Shown piece after piece: positions 41,164 to 50,318 of a stretch of 64,000 nt of DNA. The position numbers and the translations under genes are program-made. Source of the DNA: Pseudodesulfovibrio thermohalotolerans (GTDB taxonomy: Bacteria > Desulfobacterota > Desulfovibrionia > Desulfovibrionales > Desulfovibrionaceae); contig NZ_CP120635.1 in the NCBI RefSeq assembly GCF_021353295.2, forward strand, positions 1,282,001 through 1,346,000. Reading direction: 5' to 3'. A model generated the notes under the pieces. The model was not told the DNA's origin, did no database searches, and saw nothing but the letters and a program-made list of their open reading frames with translations. How positions within the stretch are numbered: the first letter of the stretch is position 1; each line of letters begins with the position of its first letter.

Positions 41164-42525
41164 ATGATCGACACTGCCTGGAAGCAAATACTCTACTCTC
41201 TTGAGAAGAGCCTCAACGCTGGTCTCTTCACCGTCTGGATTAAACCCCTGAAAGGTCGCGTGGACGGCAATCGTCTCACCCTGACCGCGCCCAACGAGTT
41301 CGTGGCCAACTGGGTGCGCGACCGCCTGCTCCAGGTTATCCGCGAGTCCGCTGCCGAGGTGCTCGGCGTGGAACCGCGAATCACCATCAACATCGCCGCG
41401 CGGCAGCCCGGCACGAAAGTGGTGGCCCCGGCCGGCCGCAAATCGGCCGTCGCGGAGCGTGCCCCCCGGCACATGGGCCTGCCCCTTGGACAGACCCTCA
41501 AGCCCGTGACGGTTTCAAACTGGCGGTTCTCCTTTGACGATTTCGTCGTGGGCCCCTCCAACGAACTCGCCTGCGCGGCCAGCAAGTCCATCGGCTCCAC
41601 TGCCTTCAACTCCGACCATCTGTTCCTTAGCTCCGGTCCCGGACTGGGCAAGACGCACCTGCTGCAATCGGTGGGTAACGAGCTGTGCCGCACGTCCAAC
41701 CGCAAGCACCTCAAGGTAGCCTGCCTTTCCTCCGAAGAGTTCGCCACTCGCTGGGTGTTGGCCTTCAAGGGCGGTCAGGTGGATCAGTTCAAGGCTCAGT
41801 TCCGTGAGTCCCTCGACGTTCTGCTGCTTGAAGACGTCCACTTTTTCCAGGGCAAGGAGAAGATGCAGGAAGAACTGCTCTGCACTCTCAACGCCCTGCG
41901 CGATCGCGGTTCCAAGGTGGTCCTGACCAGCTCGTTCATGCCCAAGGAGTTTTCCAAGGTGGATGATCGATTGGTGTCCCGGTTCTGCTCGGGCTTTTTG
42001 GCGCACATCAACAGGCCGGACATGGAAACCCGCCGCCGCATCCTTCTGGACAAGGCCCGCCGGTTGCAGGTCGCCGTCCCGGTGGAGGTCTCCGAGCTGC
42101 TGGCAGAGCGGATCACCACTGACATCCGCCAGTTGGAGAGCTGCCTGAACAACCTGGTTCTCAAAGCGCGTCTGCTCAATCGCGACGTGACCATGAATCT
42201 GGCTTGGGAAGTGCTTGAGAACTACGCGGTTCAGAATGCCTCTCCGGATTTTCCGCACATCATTCAGTTCATCTGTAAATGCTACGGCTTCTCCGAAGAG
42301 GAGTTGCGCTCCAAGAGCCGCAAGCGCGATATCGTCCTGGCCCGCAACACCGCCTTTTATCTTGCCCGGAAGCATACCGAGCTGTCGCTTAAATCCATTG
42401 GCGAGCGTTTGGGCCGCAGGCATTCCACTGTGCTCAAAGGTATCACCAAGGTGGAACGGGAAATTTCCCTGCAGACGCCTCTGGGACGTCAGATCGAGAA
42501 CACTACCCAGCGGCTCACTCCGTAA
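41164..42525 (+). CDS. dnaA: Chromosomal replication initiator DnaA (variant domain IV)
   Basis: The 453-residue AAA+ protein has domain I (1-80), a short linker, an ATPase domain (P-loop GPGLGKTH near 158-165, Walker B LLLEDVHFF, box VII RLVSRFCSGF) and a C-terminal helix-turn-helix domain. It opens the replication origin. The DNA-binding signature reads LGRRHSTVLKG (about 416-426), one residue shorter than the usual GGRDH[ST]TVLHA and without its Asp. No Shine-Dalgarno precedes the ATG. dnaN, recF and gyrB are not adjacent; thyX and arsC are. Confidence 0.88.
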   Translation: MIDTAWKQILYSLEKSLNAGLFTVWIKPLKGRVDGNRLTLTAPNEFVANWVRDRLLQVIRESAAEVLGVEPRITINIAARQPGTKVVAPAGRKSAVAERAPRHMGLPLGQTLKPVTVSNWRFSFDDFVVGPSNELACAASKSIGSTAFNSDHLFLSSGPGLGKTHLLQSVGNELCRTSNRKHLKVACLSSEEFATRWVLAFKGGQVDQFKAQFRESLDVLLLEDVHFFQGKEKMQEELLCTLNALRDRGSKVVLTSSFMPKEFSKVDDRLVSRFCSGFLAHINRPDMETRRRILLDKARRLQVAVPVEVSELLAERITTDIRQLESCLNNLVLKARLLNRDVTMNLAWEVLENYAVQNASPDFPHIIQFICKCYGFSEEELRSKSRKRDIVLARNTAFYLARKHTELSLKSIGERLGRRHSTVLKGITKVEREISLQTPLGRQIENTTQRLTP

Positions 42526-42537
42526 TACGCCCCCCGC

Positions 42538-42599
42538 ATATTCTCCCGGCAACGCCTTCGGCATCAGTCACATGGTCGAGCCGCGCCAAGGGAGAATAT
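42538..42599 (+). ncRNA. Structured 3' segment of the dnaA transcript, possible small RNA
   Basis: Ten-base arms ATATTCTCCC (42538-42547) and GGGAGAATAT (42590-42599) enclose about 42 nt that includes GCCTTCGGC, a C-UUCG-G type tetraloop hairpin. A classic terminator follows 3 nt later. It may be a 3'-UTR stability element or a small RNA; no known RNA family is recognised. Confidence 0.4.
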
Positions 42600-42602
42600 T
42601 TC

Positions 42603-42632
42603 AGGCCGGTCTGCATGACCGGCCTTTTTTTT
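42603..42632 (+). terminator. Terminator after dnaA
   Basis: AGGCCGGTC-5 nt-GACCGGCCT followed by eight Ts, a textbook intrinsic terminator. Confidence 0.92.
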
Positions 42633-42653
42633 GTTTCATGCCGCATGGGGCGG

Positions 42654-42670
42654 ACTTGGCAGAGCCAAGT
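42654..42670. other. Short hairpin in the dnaA-arsC intergenic region
   Basis: ACTTGGC-AGA-GCCAAGT, a perfect 7-bp stem. No T tract follows on either strand. The remaining sequence to 42806 shows no gene that I can support. Confidence 0.3.
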
Positions 42671-42806
42671 TCATGTGCATGCGTGTGGTGAAAATTAGTT
42701 GAACCGAACGGCAGTTGCGGAGGCTGGGCAAGGTCTGCCGAGTCGATTCCGCGGAGCCGCCCGGCCTCGTTCCCGGTTTGCACGCGGCAAGGCTACGCCT
42801 TGGACG

Positions 42807-43250
42807 TCATGATCCGAGGGGGGTGGTCTGATCGTGGAGGAAGCGGATGACCTGGGTGCGGATATCGTCGCGGATGGCGCGGGCGGCGGCCAGTTGTTCC
42901 TCGGACGACCCGGTGACAAGTTCGGGATCGGGGAAGGCCCAACTGAGGCTGACGGTGTCGCGCGGCAGCGGCGGCAATTTCGAGAGGGTGTCGGGACCGC
43001 AGGTGCTGATGACGTAGTTGTAGGGCGGATTGTCGCGGAGCTGGTCACGGACGTTGTCCGCAACGTTGTTCGCAAGGTCGAAGCCGTCTTCGCGCATGAC
43101 GTTCATGACAAGGGGGGTGACAGCGGTGGGAGCGGTCCCGGCGCTTTGAACCTCGAAGCGGTCCTGGCCGAGGCTGCGCAGAAATGTTTCGGCGATCTGG
43201 CTTCTTCCGCTGTTGTGCACGCAGATGAAGAGCACGCGTATGGGGGGCAT
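42807..43250 (-). CDS. arsC: Arsenate reductase (LMW protein tyrosine phosphatase type)
   Basis: The 147-residue cytosolic enzyme has the N-terminal phosphate-binding loop VLFICVHNSGRSQIAE (catalytic Cys near residue 10), the DxxR-like acid segment and ending of the thioredoxin-coupled ArsC group. It reduces arsenate to arsenite using paired cysteines and thioredoxin; Cys near 83 (STCGPD) could be the second cysteine. A plain phosphatase is also possible. No arsenite exporter is nearby. Confidence 0.85.
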   Translation of the reverse strand: MPPIRVLFICVHNSGRSQIAETFLRSLGQDRFEVQSAGTAPTAVTPLVMNVMREDGFDLANNVADNVRDQLRDNPPYNYVISTCGPDTLSKLPPLPRDTVSLSWAFPDPELVTGSSEEQLAAARAIRDDIRTQVIRFLHDQTTPLGS

Positions 43251-43347
43251 GTCGGCAACTCCTTATGGGAATTGCTCTAGCCCCGCAAAGTTACGGACGT
43301 AGGACGGTCTGGTGGCTGGAGTGTATCAACTTTTCGGTAACAGGACG

Positions 43348-44928
43348 TCATGAATTGTTCGGTTCGCCGTATCCACCGCCTCCGGGAGTCTCCATACGTA
43401 CGCGGTCACCGGCCCGCACGGCGCGGTGGAATTTGCCCGGTTCGGTTTTCGCGACGCCTCGGCTGATGACGACATTTTCGCCGGGTGATCCCGGCTGGCC
43501 GCCGTTCACGCCGAAGGGGGCGTGTGCGCGGCGTTCGGATAGAACGGTGATTTCAGCGTCAGCCAGCATTTCCAGCTCGCGGACCAGCCCGTCGCCGCCG
43601 TCGTATTGTCCCTGGCCGCCCGTGCCGCGCCGGATGGCGTATTCCCGGACCCGGAACGGATAGGCGTATTCCAGCGCCTCGATAGGAGTGTTCAGGGTAT
43701 TGGTCATGTGCGAATGCACGGCGGATTCGCCGTCGTGGGCAGGACCTGCGCCCATGCCGCCCCCCAGCGTCTCGTAGTAGGCGAAGGGGGTGTTTTGATT
43801 GCGGCCGCCGATGGTCAGGTTGTTCATGGTCCCCTGGCTCGCGGCGGGCATGGTTCGGGGCAGGGCCTGCGCCAGCGCGCCGAGCAGCACGTCCACCAGC
43901 CGTTGAGAGGTCTCCACGTTGCCTCCGGCAACGGCGGCCGGAAATGCGGCGTCCACCACCGAGCCGGGCCGGGTCATCACGGTAAGCGGGCGCATACACC
44001 CGGCGTTGGCCGGGATGTCCCGTCCCGCAAGGGCGCGGAATACGTACAGCACGGCGGACAGGGTGATGGCCCTGACCGCGTTGACGCTGCCGCGCACCTG
44101 ATCGTCGCTGCCCGAAAAGTCCAGCTGGACATGGTCACCTTCCACGGTCATGGTCAGGCGGATGGCGATGTCCGTGGTTCCCTGGCCATCGTCCTCAAGA
44201 AAGTCCTCGAAAGAATAGGTCCCGTCCGGGATGGACGATACGGCCCGCCGGGTGATGCGTTCGGAATAGTCCATGAGAGCGCGGGCGTAGTGGGCGCAGG
44301 TGTCGAGTCCGTATTTCGCGATGCATTCGGTCATGCGCCGGACCCCGGTGACGTTGGCCATGAATTGGGCCGAAAAGTCGCCTTCGCGCTCAAGCGGGGT
44401 GCGCACATTGTTGAGGATGAGGCGCATGAGCTCCGTGTCCGTCTTTCCGCCCCGAACGATGCGCACCGGGGGGATTATCAGCCCCTCTTGGAAGAGGGAG
44501 ACGGACAGGGGCATGGAGCCGGAGGCCATGCCGCCCACATCGGCGTGGTGCGCGCGGTTGGCGACGAAGAATGCCGGTTCGTTCTCTTCCGAGGCGAAGA
44601 CCGGAGCCACGATGGTGATGTCCGGAAGATGGGTGCCGCCCTTGAACGGGTCGTTGAGCATAACCATGTCGCCCGGGGCGAATCCATCCTGTTCTTCCAT
44701 TGCGGCCATTGCGGCTTTGACGGACAGGGGCATGGAACCGAGGTGCACCGGAATGTGCGCTGCCTGGGCGATCATGTCGCCATTCGCGTCGAAGACCGCG
44801 CAGGAGAGATCCCGGCGTTCCTTGATGTTGGGCGAAAAAGCCGTGTGGGTCAGGGTGACGCCCATCTCCTCGGCGATTGAGGAGAAGCGGTTCTTGAAGA
44901 CTTCCAGGAGGATGGGGTTGGTCTGCAT
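43348..44928 (-). CDS. Hydantoinase B / oxoprolinase family protein
   Basis: The 526-residue protein matches the HyuB family (MQTNPILLEVFKNRFSSIAEEM, KERRDLSCAVFDANGDMIAQ, DVMMLNDPFKGGTHLPD-like region, NRAHHADVGG, TPGGGGYG at the end). HyuB subunits hydrolyse hydantoins or 5-oxoproline with HyuA, but no hyuA gene is adjacent here. ATG 44928 is favoured over a TTG at 44946 because the family alignment begins there. It lies 48 bp from tsaB with no sign of co-regulation. Confidence 0.85.
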   Translation of the reverse strand: MQTNPILLEVFKNRFSSIAEEMGVTLTHTAFSPNIKERRDLSCAVFDANGDMIAQAAHIPVHLGSMPLSVKAAMAAMEEQDGFAPGDMVMLNDPFKGGTHLPDITIVAPVFASEENEPAFFVANRAHHADVGGMASGSMPLSVSLFQEGLIIPPVRIVRGGKTDTELMRLILNNVRTPLEREGDFSAQFMANVTGVRRMTECIAKYGLDTCAHYARALMDYSERITRRAVSSIPDGTYSFEDFLEDDGQGTTDIAIRLTMTVEGDHVQLDFSGSDDQVRGSVNAVRAITLSAVLYVFRALAGRDIPANAGCMRPLTVMTRPGSVVDAAFPAAVAGGNVETSQRLVDVLLGALAQALPRTMPAASQGTMNNLTIGGRNQNTPFAYYETLGGGMGAGPAHDGESAVHSHMTNTLNTPIEALEYAYPFRVREYAIRRGTGGQGQYDGGDGLVRELEMLADAEITVLSERRAHAPFGVNGGQPGSPGENVVISRGVAKTEPGKFHRAVRAGDRVRMETPGGGGYGEPNNS

Positions 44929-44976
44929 ACCCGAGACTAGCCGCAAGGGGGCTGGTCTGGCAACCTCTTCACGGGC

Positions 44977-45765
44977 TTACGCTTGGCGCAGGGCTTCGAG
45001 CTTCCGGCGGGCCTCATCCGGATTCAGGCCGCGTTTGGCCGCGATCTGGTCCAGGTTGGCCTCGGCGTCGGAGGGGCGCACGTAGACGGGGTCGATGGAT
45101 TCACTGGAGAATTCGGCCAGATCCGCTGCGGCCAGGAGACGTTCCGGCGCGGGGTTGTCGAAGGCCGTGTTGAGCAGAACGTAGCCGGGATTGGCTCCGG
45201 TGAGCTCTTCGAAGAAGGGGGCGTTCTTGCGCAGGCCGGTGCCCATGAGGTACGCCTTTTCGCCGAACTCGGCCATGCGCGAAGCGGCCTGTTCAAGGGA
45301 GAGGGCGTCCAGGGGAGCGATCTCGGCCAGATCCGGGCAGCGGAAGGACTGCATGTAGACCAGTCCGCGCCGGGCGTACGTCAGGACGTGCAGCGGCCCG
45401 TCGAGCAACGGCCCGGGGCCGGAGGCGAGCAGGGGCAGGTAGTCGATACCCGCCAGGGGCAGGCTCAGCCCGGCGGCCAGTCCTTCGGCGGCGGCCAACA
45501 CAAGGCGCAGGCCGGTAAAGCTGCCGGGACCGCGCACGCACGCGATGCGGGCAAGGGCCTTCGTGGTCAGGCCGAACTCGGCGAGCACGGATTGGAGTCC
45601 CGGAACGAGGAATCGTACGGACTGGCCTGGTACGGTCCATTGGCGCGAGGCGAGCAGCCAGTCGCCGTCGGGGCCTGGTTGGCCCAGCGCGAGCTGGAGT
45701 CGTTCTTCGGCTCCGGCAAGTACCAGGGTCAGGTCGTGAGGCGTGATGGTCTTGGGTGCGGCCAT
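44977..45765 (-). CDS. tsaB: tRNA threonylcarbamoyladenosine biosynthesis protein TsaB
   Basis: The 262-residue protein belongs to the TsaB/YeaZ branch of the ASKHA fold (IACVRGPGSFTGLRLVLAAAEGLAAG, LPLAGIDYLPLLA), and acts with TsaD and TsaE in making the t6A37 modification of tRNA. The N-terminal LALDTS-type motif is weak (LTLVLAGAEERL), as accepted for the non-catalytic subunit. AGGA lies 6 nt before ATG 45765, just after the rseP stop. It is the last gene of the pyrH-rseP series. Confidence 0.82.
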   Translation of the reverse strand: MAAPKTITPHDLTLVLAGAEERLQLALGQPGPDGDWLLASRQWTVPGQSVRFLVPGLQSVLAEFGLTTKALARIACVRGPGSFTGLRLVLAAAEGLAAGLSLPLAGIDYLPLLASGPGPLLDGPLHVLTYARRGLVYMQSFRCPDLAEIAPLDALSLEQAASRMAEFGEKAYLMGTGLRKNAPFFEELTGANPGYVLLNTAFDNPAPERLLAAADLAEFSSESIDPVYVRPSDAEANLDQIAAKRGLNPDEARRKLEALRQA

Positions 45766-45773
45766 TGATTTTC

Positions 45774-46832
45774 CTAGCCCAGGAGCCGGCGGACATCGTT
45801 GAAGATGGCCAGGGACATGAGCAGAAGCAGAACGAGCAGGCCCACACGCATGGACATGGCCTTCCAACGTTCGCTGAGCGGTCTGCGGAAGACAATCTCC
45901 AGCCCGAAGAAGAGGATGTGGCCGCCGTCCAGAACGGGAATGGGCAGGAGGTTGATGATCGCCAGGTTGATGGAGATGAGCGCCATCATGCCGAGCAGAT
46001 CGAAGAAGCCGTTTTGTGCCGACTGGTGGACCATCTGGGCGAGCATGATCGGGCCGCCAACGGATTCCACCGGGATGAGCCGTTCGATGATGGAGAGGAA
46101 TCCCTTCACCACCACCTCGGACATGTACCAGGTATGCGCCAGGGCGGGCCAGATACCGAGGCCGTCAATGGGCTCGTAACGCATCTGTCCGGCCTGATTG
46201 ATGCCGACCATGGGGACGGTCACATCCTCGCCGAACAGGTTCTTGAAGGTGTTCACCTGGGGGGTGACGGTCAGGGACAGCGTTTCGCCGGTCCTATCCA
46301 CCACTACCTTGAGGGGTTTGCCTTCGGCGGCGCGGATGGTCTCGACCATCTGCGTCCAGGAGTTTACGGGCACGCCGTCTATGGCCGTAATGACGTCATC
46401 CTTGACGAATCCGGCTTCGGCGGCCGGGGAGTCGGGCAGGACGCCGCCCACTACGGGCAGCATGACGGCCTGTCCCTGGGCCAGGGCCAGGAACCAGTAG
46501 ATCAGGAAGGCCAGCAGGAAATTGAAGAAGGGACCGGCGGCAACCACGCAGAGGCGTTGCCAGGCCGGGCGGTTCTGGAAGAGCTGGTCATCGGGGAAAT
46601 CGGATTCCTCCTCGCCCTGCTCACCAGCCAGGGCCACATAGCCGCCCAGGGGGATGATGGAAATCTTGTAGTCGGTCTTGCCAGAGGTGAAGCCTGCCAG
46701 CTTCGGCCCGAAGCCCAGCGAGAAGGCCTTGACCCCCATGCCGAATATCCGGGCCACAACAAAGTGGCCGAGCTCGTGAAAGAAGATAAGTCCGCCCAGT
46801 ACCAGGACAATGGCGATGGTGCTCGTGATCAT
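45774..46832 (-). CDS. rseP: Site-2 protease RseP (intramembrane zinc protease)
   Basis: The 352-residue membrane protease has the HExxH zinc site in FFHELGHFV (about 18-26), one PDZ domain (VVGGVLPDSPAAEAGF, VITAIDGVPVNSW), and the third active-site region NLLPIPVLDGGHILFF. It cleaves anti-sigma factors or signal peptides within the membrane. There is one PDZ domain rather than the two of E. coli RseP. ATG 46832 has GAGGAATAC upstream; the longer frame is not supported. It sits between dxr and tsaB. Confidence 0.92.
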   Translation of the reverse strand: MITSTIAIVLVLGGLIFFHELGHFVVARIFGMGVKAFSLGFGPKLAGFTSGKTDYKISIIPLGGYVALAGEQGEEESDFPDDQLFQNRPAWQRLCVVAAGPFFNFLLAFLIYWFLALAQGQAVMLPVVGGVLPDSPAAEAGFVKDDVITAIDGVPVNSWTQMVETIRAAEGKPLKVVVDRTGETLSLTVTPQVNTFKNLFGEDVTVPMVGINQAGQMRYEPIDGLGIWPALAHTWYMSEVVVKGFLSIIERLIPVESVGGPIMLAQMVHQSAQNGFFDLLGMMALISINLAIINLLPIPVLDGGHILFFGLEIVFRRPLSERWKAMSMRVGLLVLLLLMSLAIFNDVRRLLG

Positions 46833-46905
46833 GTATTCCTCGTGTCGCCGCGTTGGTGAAAAAAGCGTGCGGCTCCGATAACTATAACCATTTTCGGATG
46901 GCTGG

Positions 46906-48108
46906 CTAGAGGCGCGCCTCGGTTTCCCGCCGGACCTCCCGATCGAGGGCCAGCACCGTCTCCGGCGTGGATACGTCCACAGGGGCATGACGGTCAAGTC
47001 CGGCTTCGATTATGGCCGGGATGTCGGTGAACCCGATGCGTTCCTTCAGGAAGGCGTCAACCGCGATCTCGTTGGCCGCGTTGAGTACGATGGGGTGGCT
47101 CGGCCCGGCGTCGAAGGCCTCGCGGGCCAGCCGCAGGCAGGGGAAGGCGTCAAGGTCGGGCTCTTCGAAGGTCAGTGTGCCCACCGAAGCGAGTTGGAGA
47201 CGCGGCACGTCCACCGTGACCCGTTCGGGGTAGCAGAGACAGTGGGCGATGGGCACCTGCATGTCGGGGTTGCCCATGTGGGCGAGCTGGGAGCCGTCCA
47301 CATACTCCACCAGGGAGTGGACGATGGATTGGGGATGGACCACCACGTCCACCATTTCGGGCGGCAGGCCATAAAGATGGCAGGCCTCGATGAGTTCGAG
47401 TCCCTTGTTCATCAGGGTGGCCGAGTCGATGGAAATTTTCGCACCCATGTTCCAGTTGGGATGGGCCAGCGCCTGTTCGCGAGTAACGGTTTCGAGGAAC
47501 GCCCGGTCTTTGCCCCTGAACGGGCCGCCTGAAGCCGTCAGGATGAGCCGTTTCAGCTCCTCGTCCCTGCCGTGTCCGGCCAGCCCCTGGAACAGGGCGT
47601 TGTGTTCGGAGTCCACGGGCAGGATCACGGCTCCGGTTCTGCGGCAGGCCGCCCGGATGAGGTGGCCGCCCAGCACCAGGGATTCCTTGTTGGCCAGAGC
47701 GATCATCTTTCCCGCCTCGGCCGCGGCCAGGGTGGGCTCGAAACCGGCGGCACCCACAATGGAGGAGAGGACCAGGTCCACCTCGTCCATGGCGGCCAGC
47801 CGGACATACGCGCCGGGTCCGACCAGCAGCTCGGGGGCATAGCCCTCGGGCAGGTTTTGGAGAAATTCCTGCCCGGCCTCTTTGGTCAGCACGGCAGCGT
47901 ATTCAGGTCGGAATCTGGCGCACAATTCGGCCAGCTTGCGTCCATTGCGTCCGCCCGCCAGCGCCTTGACCGTAAACCGTTCGGGGTGCTTGGCCGCGAC
48001 TTTGAGCGCCGAGTCGCCGATGGAGCCGGTGGCCCCGAGAATGGCGAGCCTGCGCGGGAACGACGGAGTGGCGACCGATGCGGGCCAGGAAGATATGTAG
48101 GTTTTCAT
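46906..48108 (-). CDS. dxr: 1-deoxy-D-xylulose 5-phosphate reductoisomerase
   Basis: The 400-residue NADPH-dependent enzyme makes methylerythritol 4-phosphate, the second step of the MEP isoprenoid pathway. Motifs: LAILGATGSIGDSAL (NADPH), ANKESLVLGG, PVDSEHNALFQ with the metal-binding Asp and Glu, ASGGPFRG, and HPNWNMGAKISIDSATLMNKG. It is cotranscribed after cdsA and before rseP, the same order as in many bacteria (uppS-cdsA-dxr-rseP). Confidence 0.95.
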   Translation of the reverse strand: MKTYISSWPASVATPSFPRRLAILGATGSIGDSALKVAAKHPERFTVKALAGGRNGRKLAELCARFRPEYAAVLTKEAGQEFLQNLPEGYAPELLVGPGAYVRLAAMDEVDLVLSSIVGAAGFEPTLAAAEAGKMIALANKESLVLGGHLIRAACRRTGAVILPVDSEHNALFQGLAGHGRDEELKRLILTASGGPFRGKDRAFLETVTREQALAHPNWNMGAKISIDSATLMNKGLELIEACHLYGLPPEMVDVVVHPQSIVHSLVEYVDGSQLAHMGNPDMQVPIAHCLCYPERVTVDVPRLQLASVGTLTFEEPDLDAFPCLRLAREAFDAGPSHPIVLNAANEIAVDAFLKERIGFTDIPAIIEAGLDRHAPVDVSTPETVLALDREVRRETEARL

Positions 48109-48123
48109 GGTCGGTCCCGGGAA

Positions 48124-48933
48124 CTAGGCGAAGAAAGGCTGGAACATGGCGATCAGCCCGTAACAGGGGGTGACGAGAAGCAGGCTGTCCACCCGGTCGA
48201 GCAGGCCGCCGTGGCCGGGGAGGATGACGCCGGAGTCCTTGATGTCCAGGGAGCGTTTCAGGGCGGACTCGAAGAAGTCGCCGAACTGGGCGGCGATGTT
48301 CAGGGCCATGCCGAGCAGCAGCCATTTCCACCAGACCACGTCGGGCAGACCGAAGATCAGGCCCCAGGCAAGGGTGGCGGCGGTGCAGGCACACAGGCCG
48401 CCGATGGAACCGGCCCAGGATTTCTTGGGACTGATTCGCGGCCAAATCTTGCGCTTGCCGAACCATGTCCCGGCGTAGAAGGCGGCGGTGTCGGACACCA
48501 CGGCCGCTCCGAGGACCAGCAGGATTTCCACCCTGTTGTAATGGAGTAAAAAGTGCAGATTTAGCGGGATGTAGAACAGCCCGGCCAGGAAGATCGCCGC
48601 ATGACGGTAAGATGCGGCCACGTCCTTGTTGTAGCGCAGAAGGAAGATCATGGCCGACGCCCAGAAGGCCGCTGCCAGAATGATCGCCGGATAGCGAAGA
48701 TCGTCGGTGGTGTATGCGCCCATGAGCAGAAAGGTGCAGGCCGCTCCCAGCGATTTGAAGGCGGTCATGGACTGTACGGGCCGGAACATGGAGTAGAACT
48801 CCCACAGGGTCAGGACACTGAAAAGGGCGAGAACCGCGAAGAGAACCCATCCCTGGAAGAACAGGGCGAGAGCCGGAAGTATGGCCAAGACGCCACTGGT
48901 GGCGATTCGTTGCTTGTGAGGGGAGTTTTCCAT
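48124..48933 (-). CDS. cdsA: Phosphatidate cytidylyltransferase
   Basis: The 269-residue inner membrane enzyme has about eight hydrophobic segments and makes CDP-diacylglycerol for all phospholipids. The C-terminal CdsA signature is clear: SDTAAFYAGTWFGKRK, SPKKSWAGSIGG, and LPGHGGLLDRVDSLLLV. Its start lies 101 bp after uppS with only a small TGGATT/AATCCA hairpin in the gap. Confidence 0.93.
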   Translation of the reverse strand: MENSPHKQRIATSGVLAILPALALFFQGWVLFAVLALFSVLTLWEFYSMFRPVQSMTAFKSLGAACTFLLMGAYTTDDLRYPAIILAAAFWASAMIFLLRYNKDVAASYRHAAIFLAGLFYIPLNLHFLLHYNRVEILLVLGAAVVSDTAAFYAGTWFGKRKIWPRISPKKSWAGSIGGLCACTAATLAWGLIFGLPDVVWWKWLLLGMALNIAAQFGDFFESALKRSLDIKDSGVILPGHGGLLDRVDSLLLVTPCYGLIAMFQPFFA

Positions 48934-49034
48934 AGGTGAATTCAGCGGTTAGTGATGTTTATGGATTTAAGCGAATCCATTCCCTCTACGCTATTTGCCG
49001 GGCGGGGGCAACAGGGAGGGCCGTCCGTCGGCGG

Positions 49035-49751
49035 CTAGGTATTGTCCACCTGCTCCCCCGTCTTGCCGAAGCGTCGCTGGCGGCCGTTCAGGTCCTCAAT
49101 GGCCTTGTCCAGCTCGGCCGGGGTAAAGTCCGGCCAGTAGATGTCCGTGAAGTAGAACTCCGCATAGGCGGACTGGAAAAGGAGGTAGTTCGACAGGCGC
49201 AGCTCCCCGCTGGTGCGGATGACCAGATCCGGGTCCGGCTGACCTCCGGTCCACAGCTCGGCGGCGAAGGTCTCCTCGGTGATCGCTTCGGGGGGAACCC
49301 CCTTGGCTGCCAGGTTTCTGGCCGCACGGACGATCTCCTCCCGTCCCGAGTAGTTCAGGGCCAGGTTGAGGGTCATTTCCGAGCATTTCGCGGTCTGGCG
49401 CATGACGTGCCTGAGCACCTGGCGGACCGCCATGGGCATGTCGTCGATCTCGCCCAGGACGTTGAGCCGGATACCCTGTTCCTTGAGGCTTGCCTCCTCC
49501 CGTTTCAAAAAGGTGGTGAGGAGGTCGAAGAGCGTTTTGATCTCGTCCTTGGGACGGGACCAGTTCTCCTTGGAGAAGGTATACAGGGTCAGGTGTCGAA
49601 CGCCGAGCTCGCGGCAGCGGGTGACCACGGCGCGGGCCGCCTCGGTCCCGGCCCTATGGCCGTCGGATCGTTGCAGCCCGCGCTGTTTGGCCCACCTGCC
49701 GTTGCCATCCATGATGATGGCTATGTGGGTGGGGATTTGCATATTGCTCAA
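49035..49751 (-). CDS. uppS: Isoprenyl transferase (undecaprenyl diphosphate synthase)
   Basis: The 238-residue cytosolic enzyme builds undecaprenyl diphosphate for cell wall and glycan synthesis. Landmarks are HIAIIMDGNGRWAKQRG with the catalytic Asp near residue 14, GHRAGTEAAR, LTLYTFSKENW, TSGELRLSNYLLFQ and DIYWPDF. It starts 11 bp after frr in the pyrH-frr-uppS-cdsA-dxr-rseP-tsaB series. Confidence 0.94.
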   Translation of the reverse strand: MSNMQIPTHIAIIMDGNGRWAKQRGLQRSDGHRAGTEAARAVVTRCRELGVRHLTLYTFSKENWSRPKDEIKTLFDLLTTFLKREEASLKEQGIRLNVLGEIDDMPMAVRQVLRHVMRQTAKCSEMTLNLALNYSGREEIVRAARNLAAKGVPPEAITEETFAAELWTGGQPDPDLVIRTSGELRLSNYLLFQSAYAEFYFTDIYWPDFTPAELDKAIEDLNGRQRRFGKTGEQVDNT

Positions 49752-49762
49752 GAAATGTCCCG

Positions 49763-50317
49763 CTAGATTTCGAGGATTTCTTTTTCCTTGGCGGCCATGA
49801 CTTCGTCGGCCTTCTTGACGTATTCGTCGGTCATCTTCTGGACATCGCCTTCGCTGCGGCGCAGGTCGTCTTCGGAGATTTCCTTGTCCTTTTCCATTTT
49901 CTTGATGACGTCGTTCATGTCGCGCCGCACGTTGCGGATGGCGATCTTGGCGTCTTCGGTGTATTTCTTGGCCACCTTGACCAGCTCCTTGCGGCGCTCT
50001 TCGGTCAGGGGCGGGATGGTGATACGGATGATCTTGCCGTCGTTGACCGGGTTCAGGCCCAGATCGGAGGTCTGGATAGCCTTTTCCACGGCACCGAACG
50101 CGCCCTTGTCCCAGGGCTGGATGGTGATGGTCTTGGAGTCGGGCACGGATACGGAGGAGAGCTGGCTGATGGGCGTGGGCGTGCCGTAGTAGTCCACCTG
50201 GATGGAATCCACCAGAGCGGTGGTGGCGCGGCCAGTGCGCAGCTTGCCGAATTCTTTTTCAAGGGAGCCGATGGCTCCGGCCATTCTCTTTTTGCCGTCG
50301 TTGAGTACGGTTTGCAT
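49763..50317 (-). CDS. frr: Ribosome recycling factor
   Basis: The 184-residue factor splits post-termination ribosomes with EF-G. The family's features are present: [51 protein letters not shown], and the C-terminal helix [24 protein letters not shown] 50317 is 1 bp after the pyrH stop. A longer upstream frame simply reads through pyrH. Confidence 0.95.
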   Translation of the reverse strand: MQTVLNDGKKRMAGAIGSLEKEFGKLRTGRATTALVDSIQVDYYGTPTPISQLSSVSVPDSKTITIQPWDKGAFGAVEKAIQTSDLGLNPVNDGKIIRITIPPLTEERRKELVKVAKKYTEDAKIAIRNVRRDMNDVIKKMEKDKEISEDDLRRSEGDVQKMTDEYVKKADEVMAAKEKEILEI

Positions 50318-50318
50318 A

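Noticed and set aside
42706-42800. A possible tRNA or small RNA between dnaA and arsC
   Set aside because: No cloverleaf, promoter or terminator could be drawn; the hairpin at 42654 is short.
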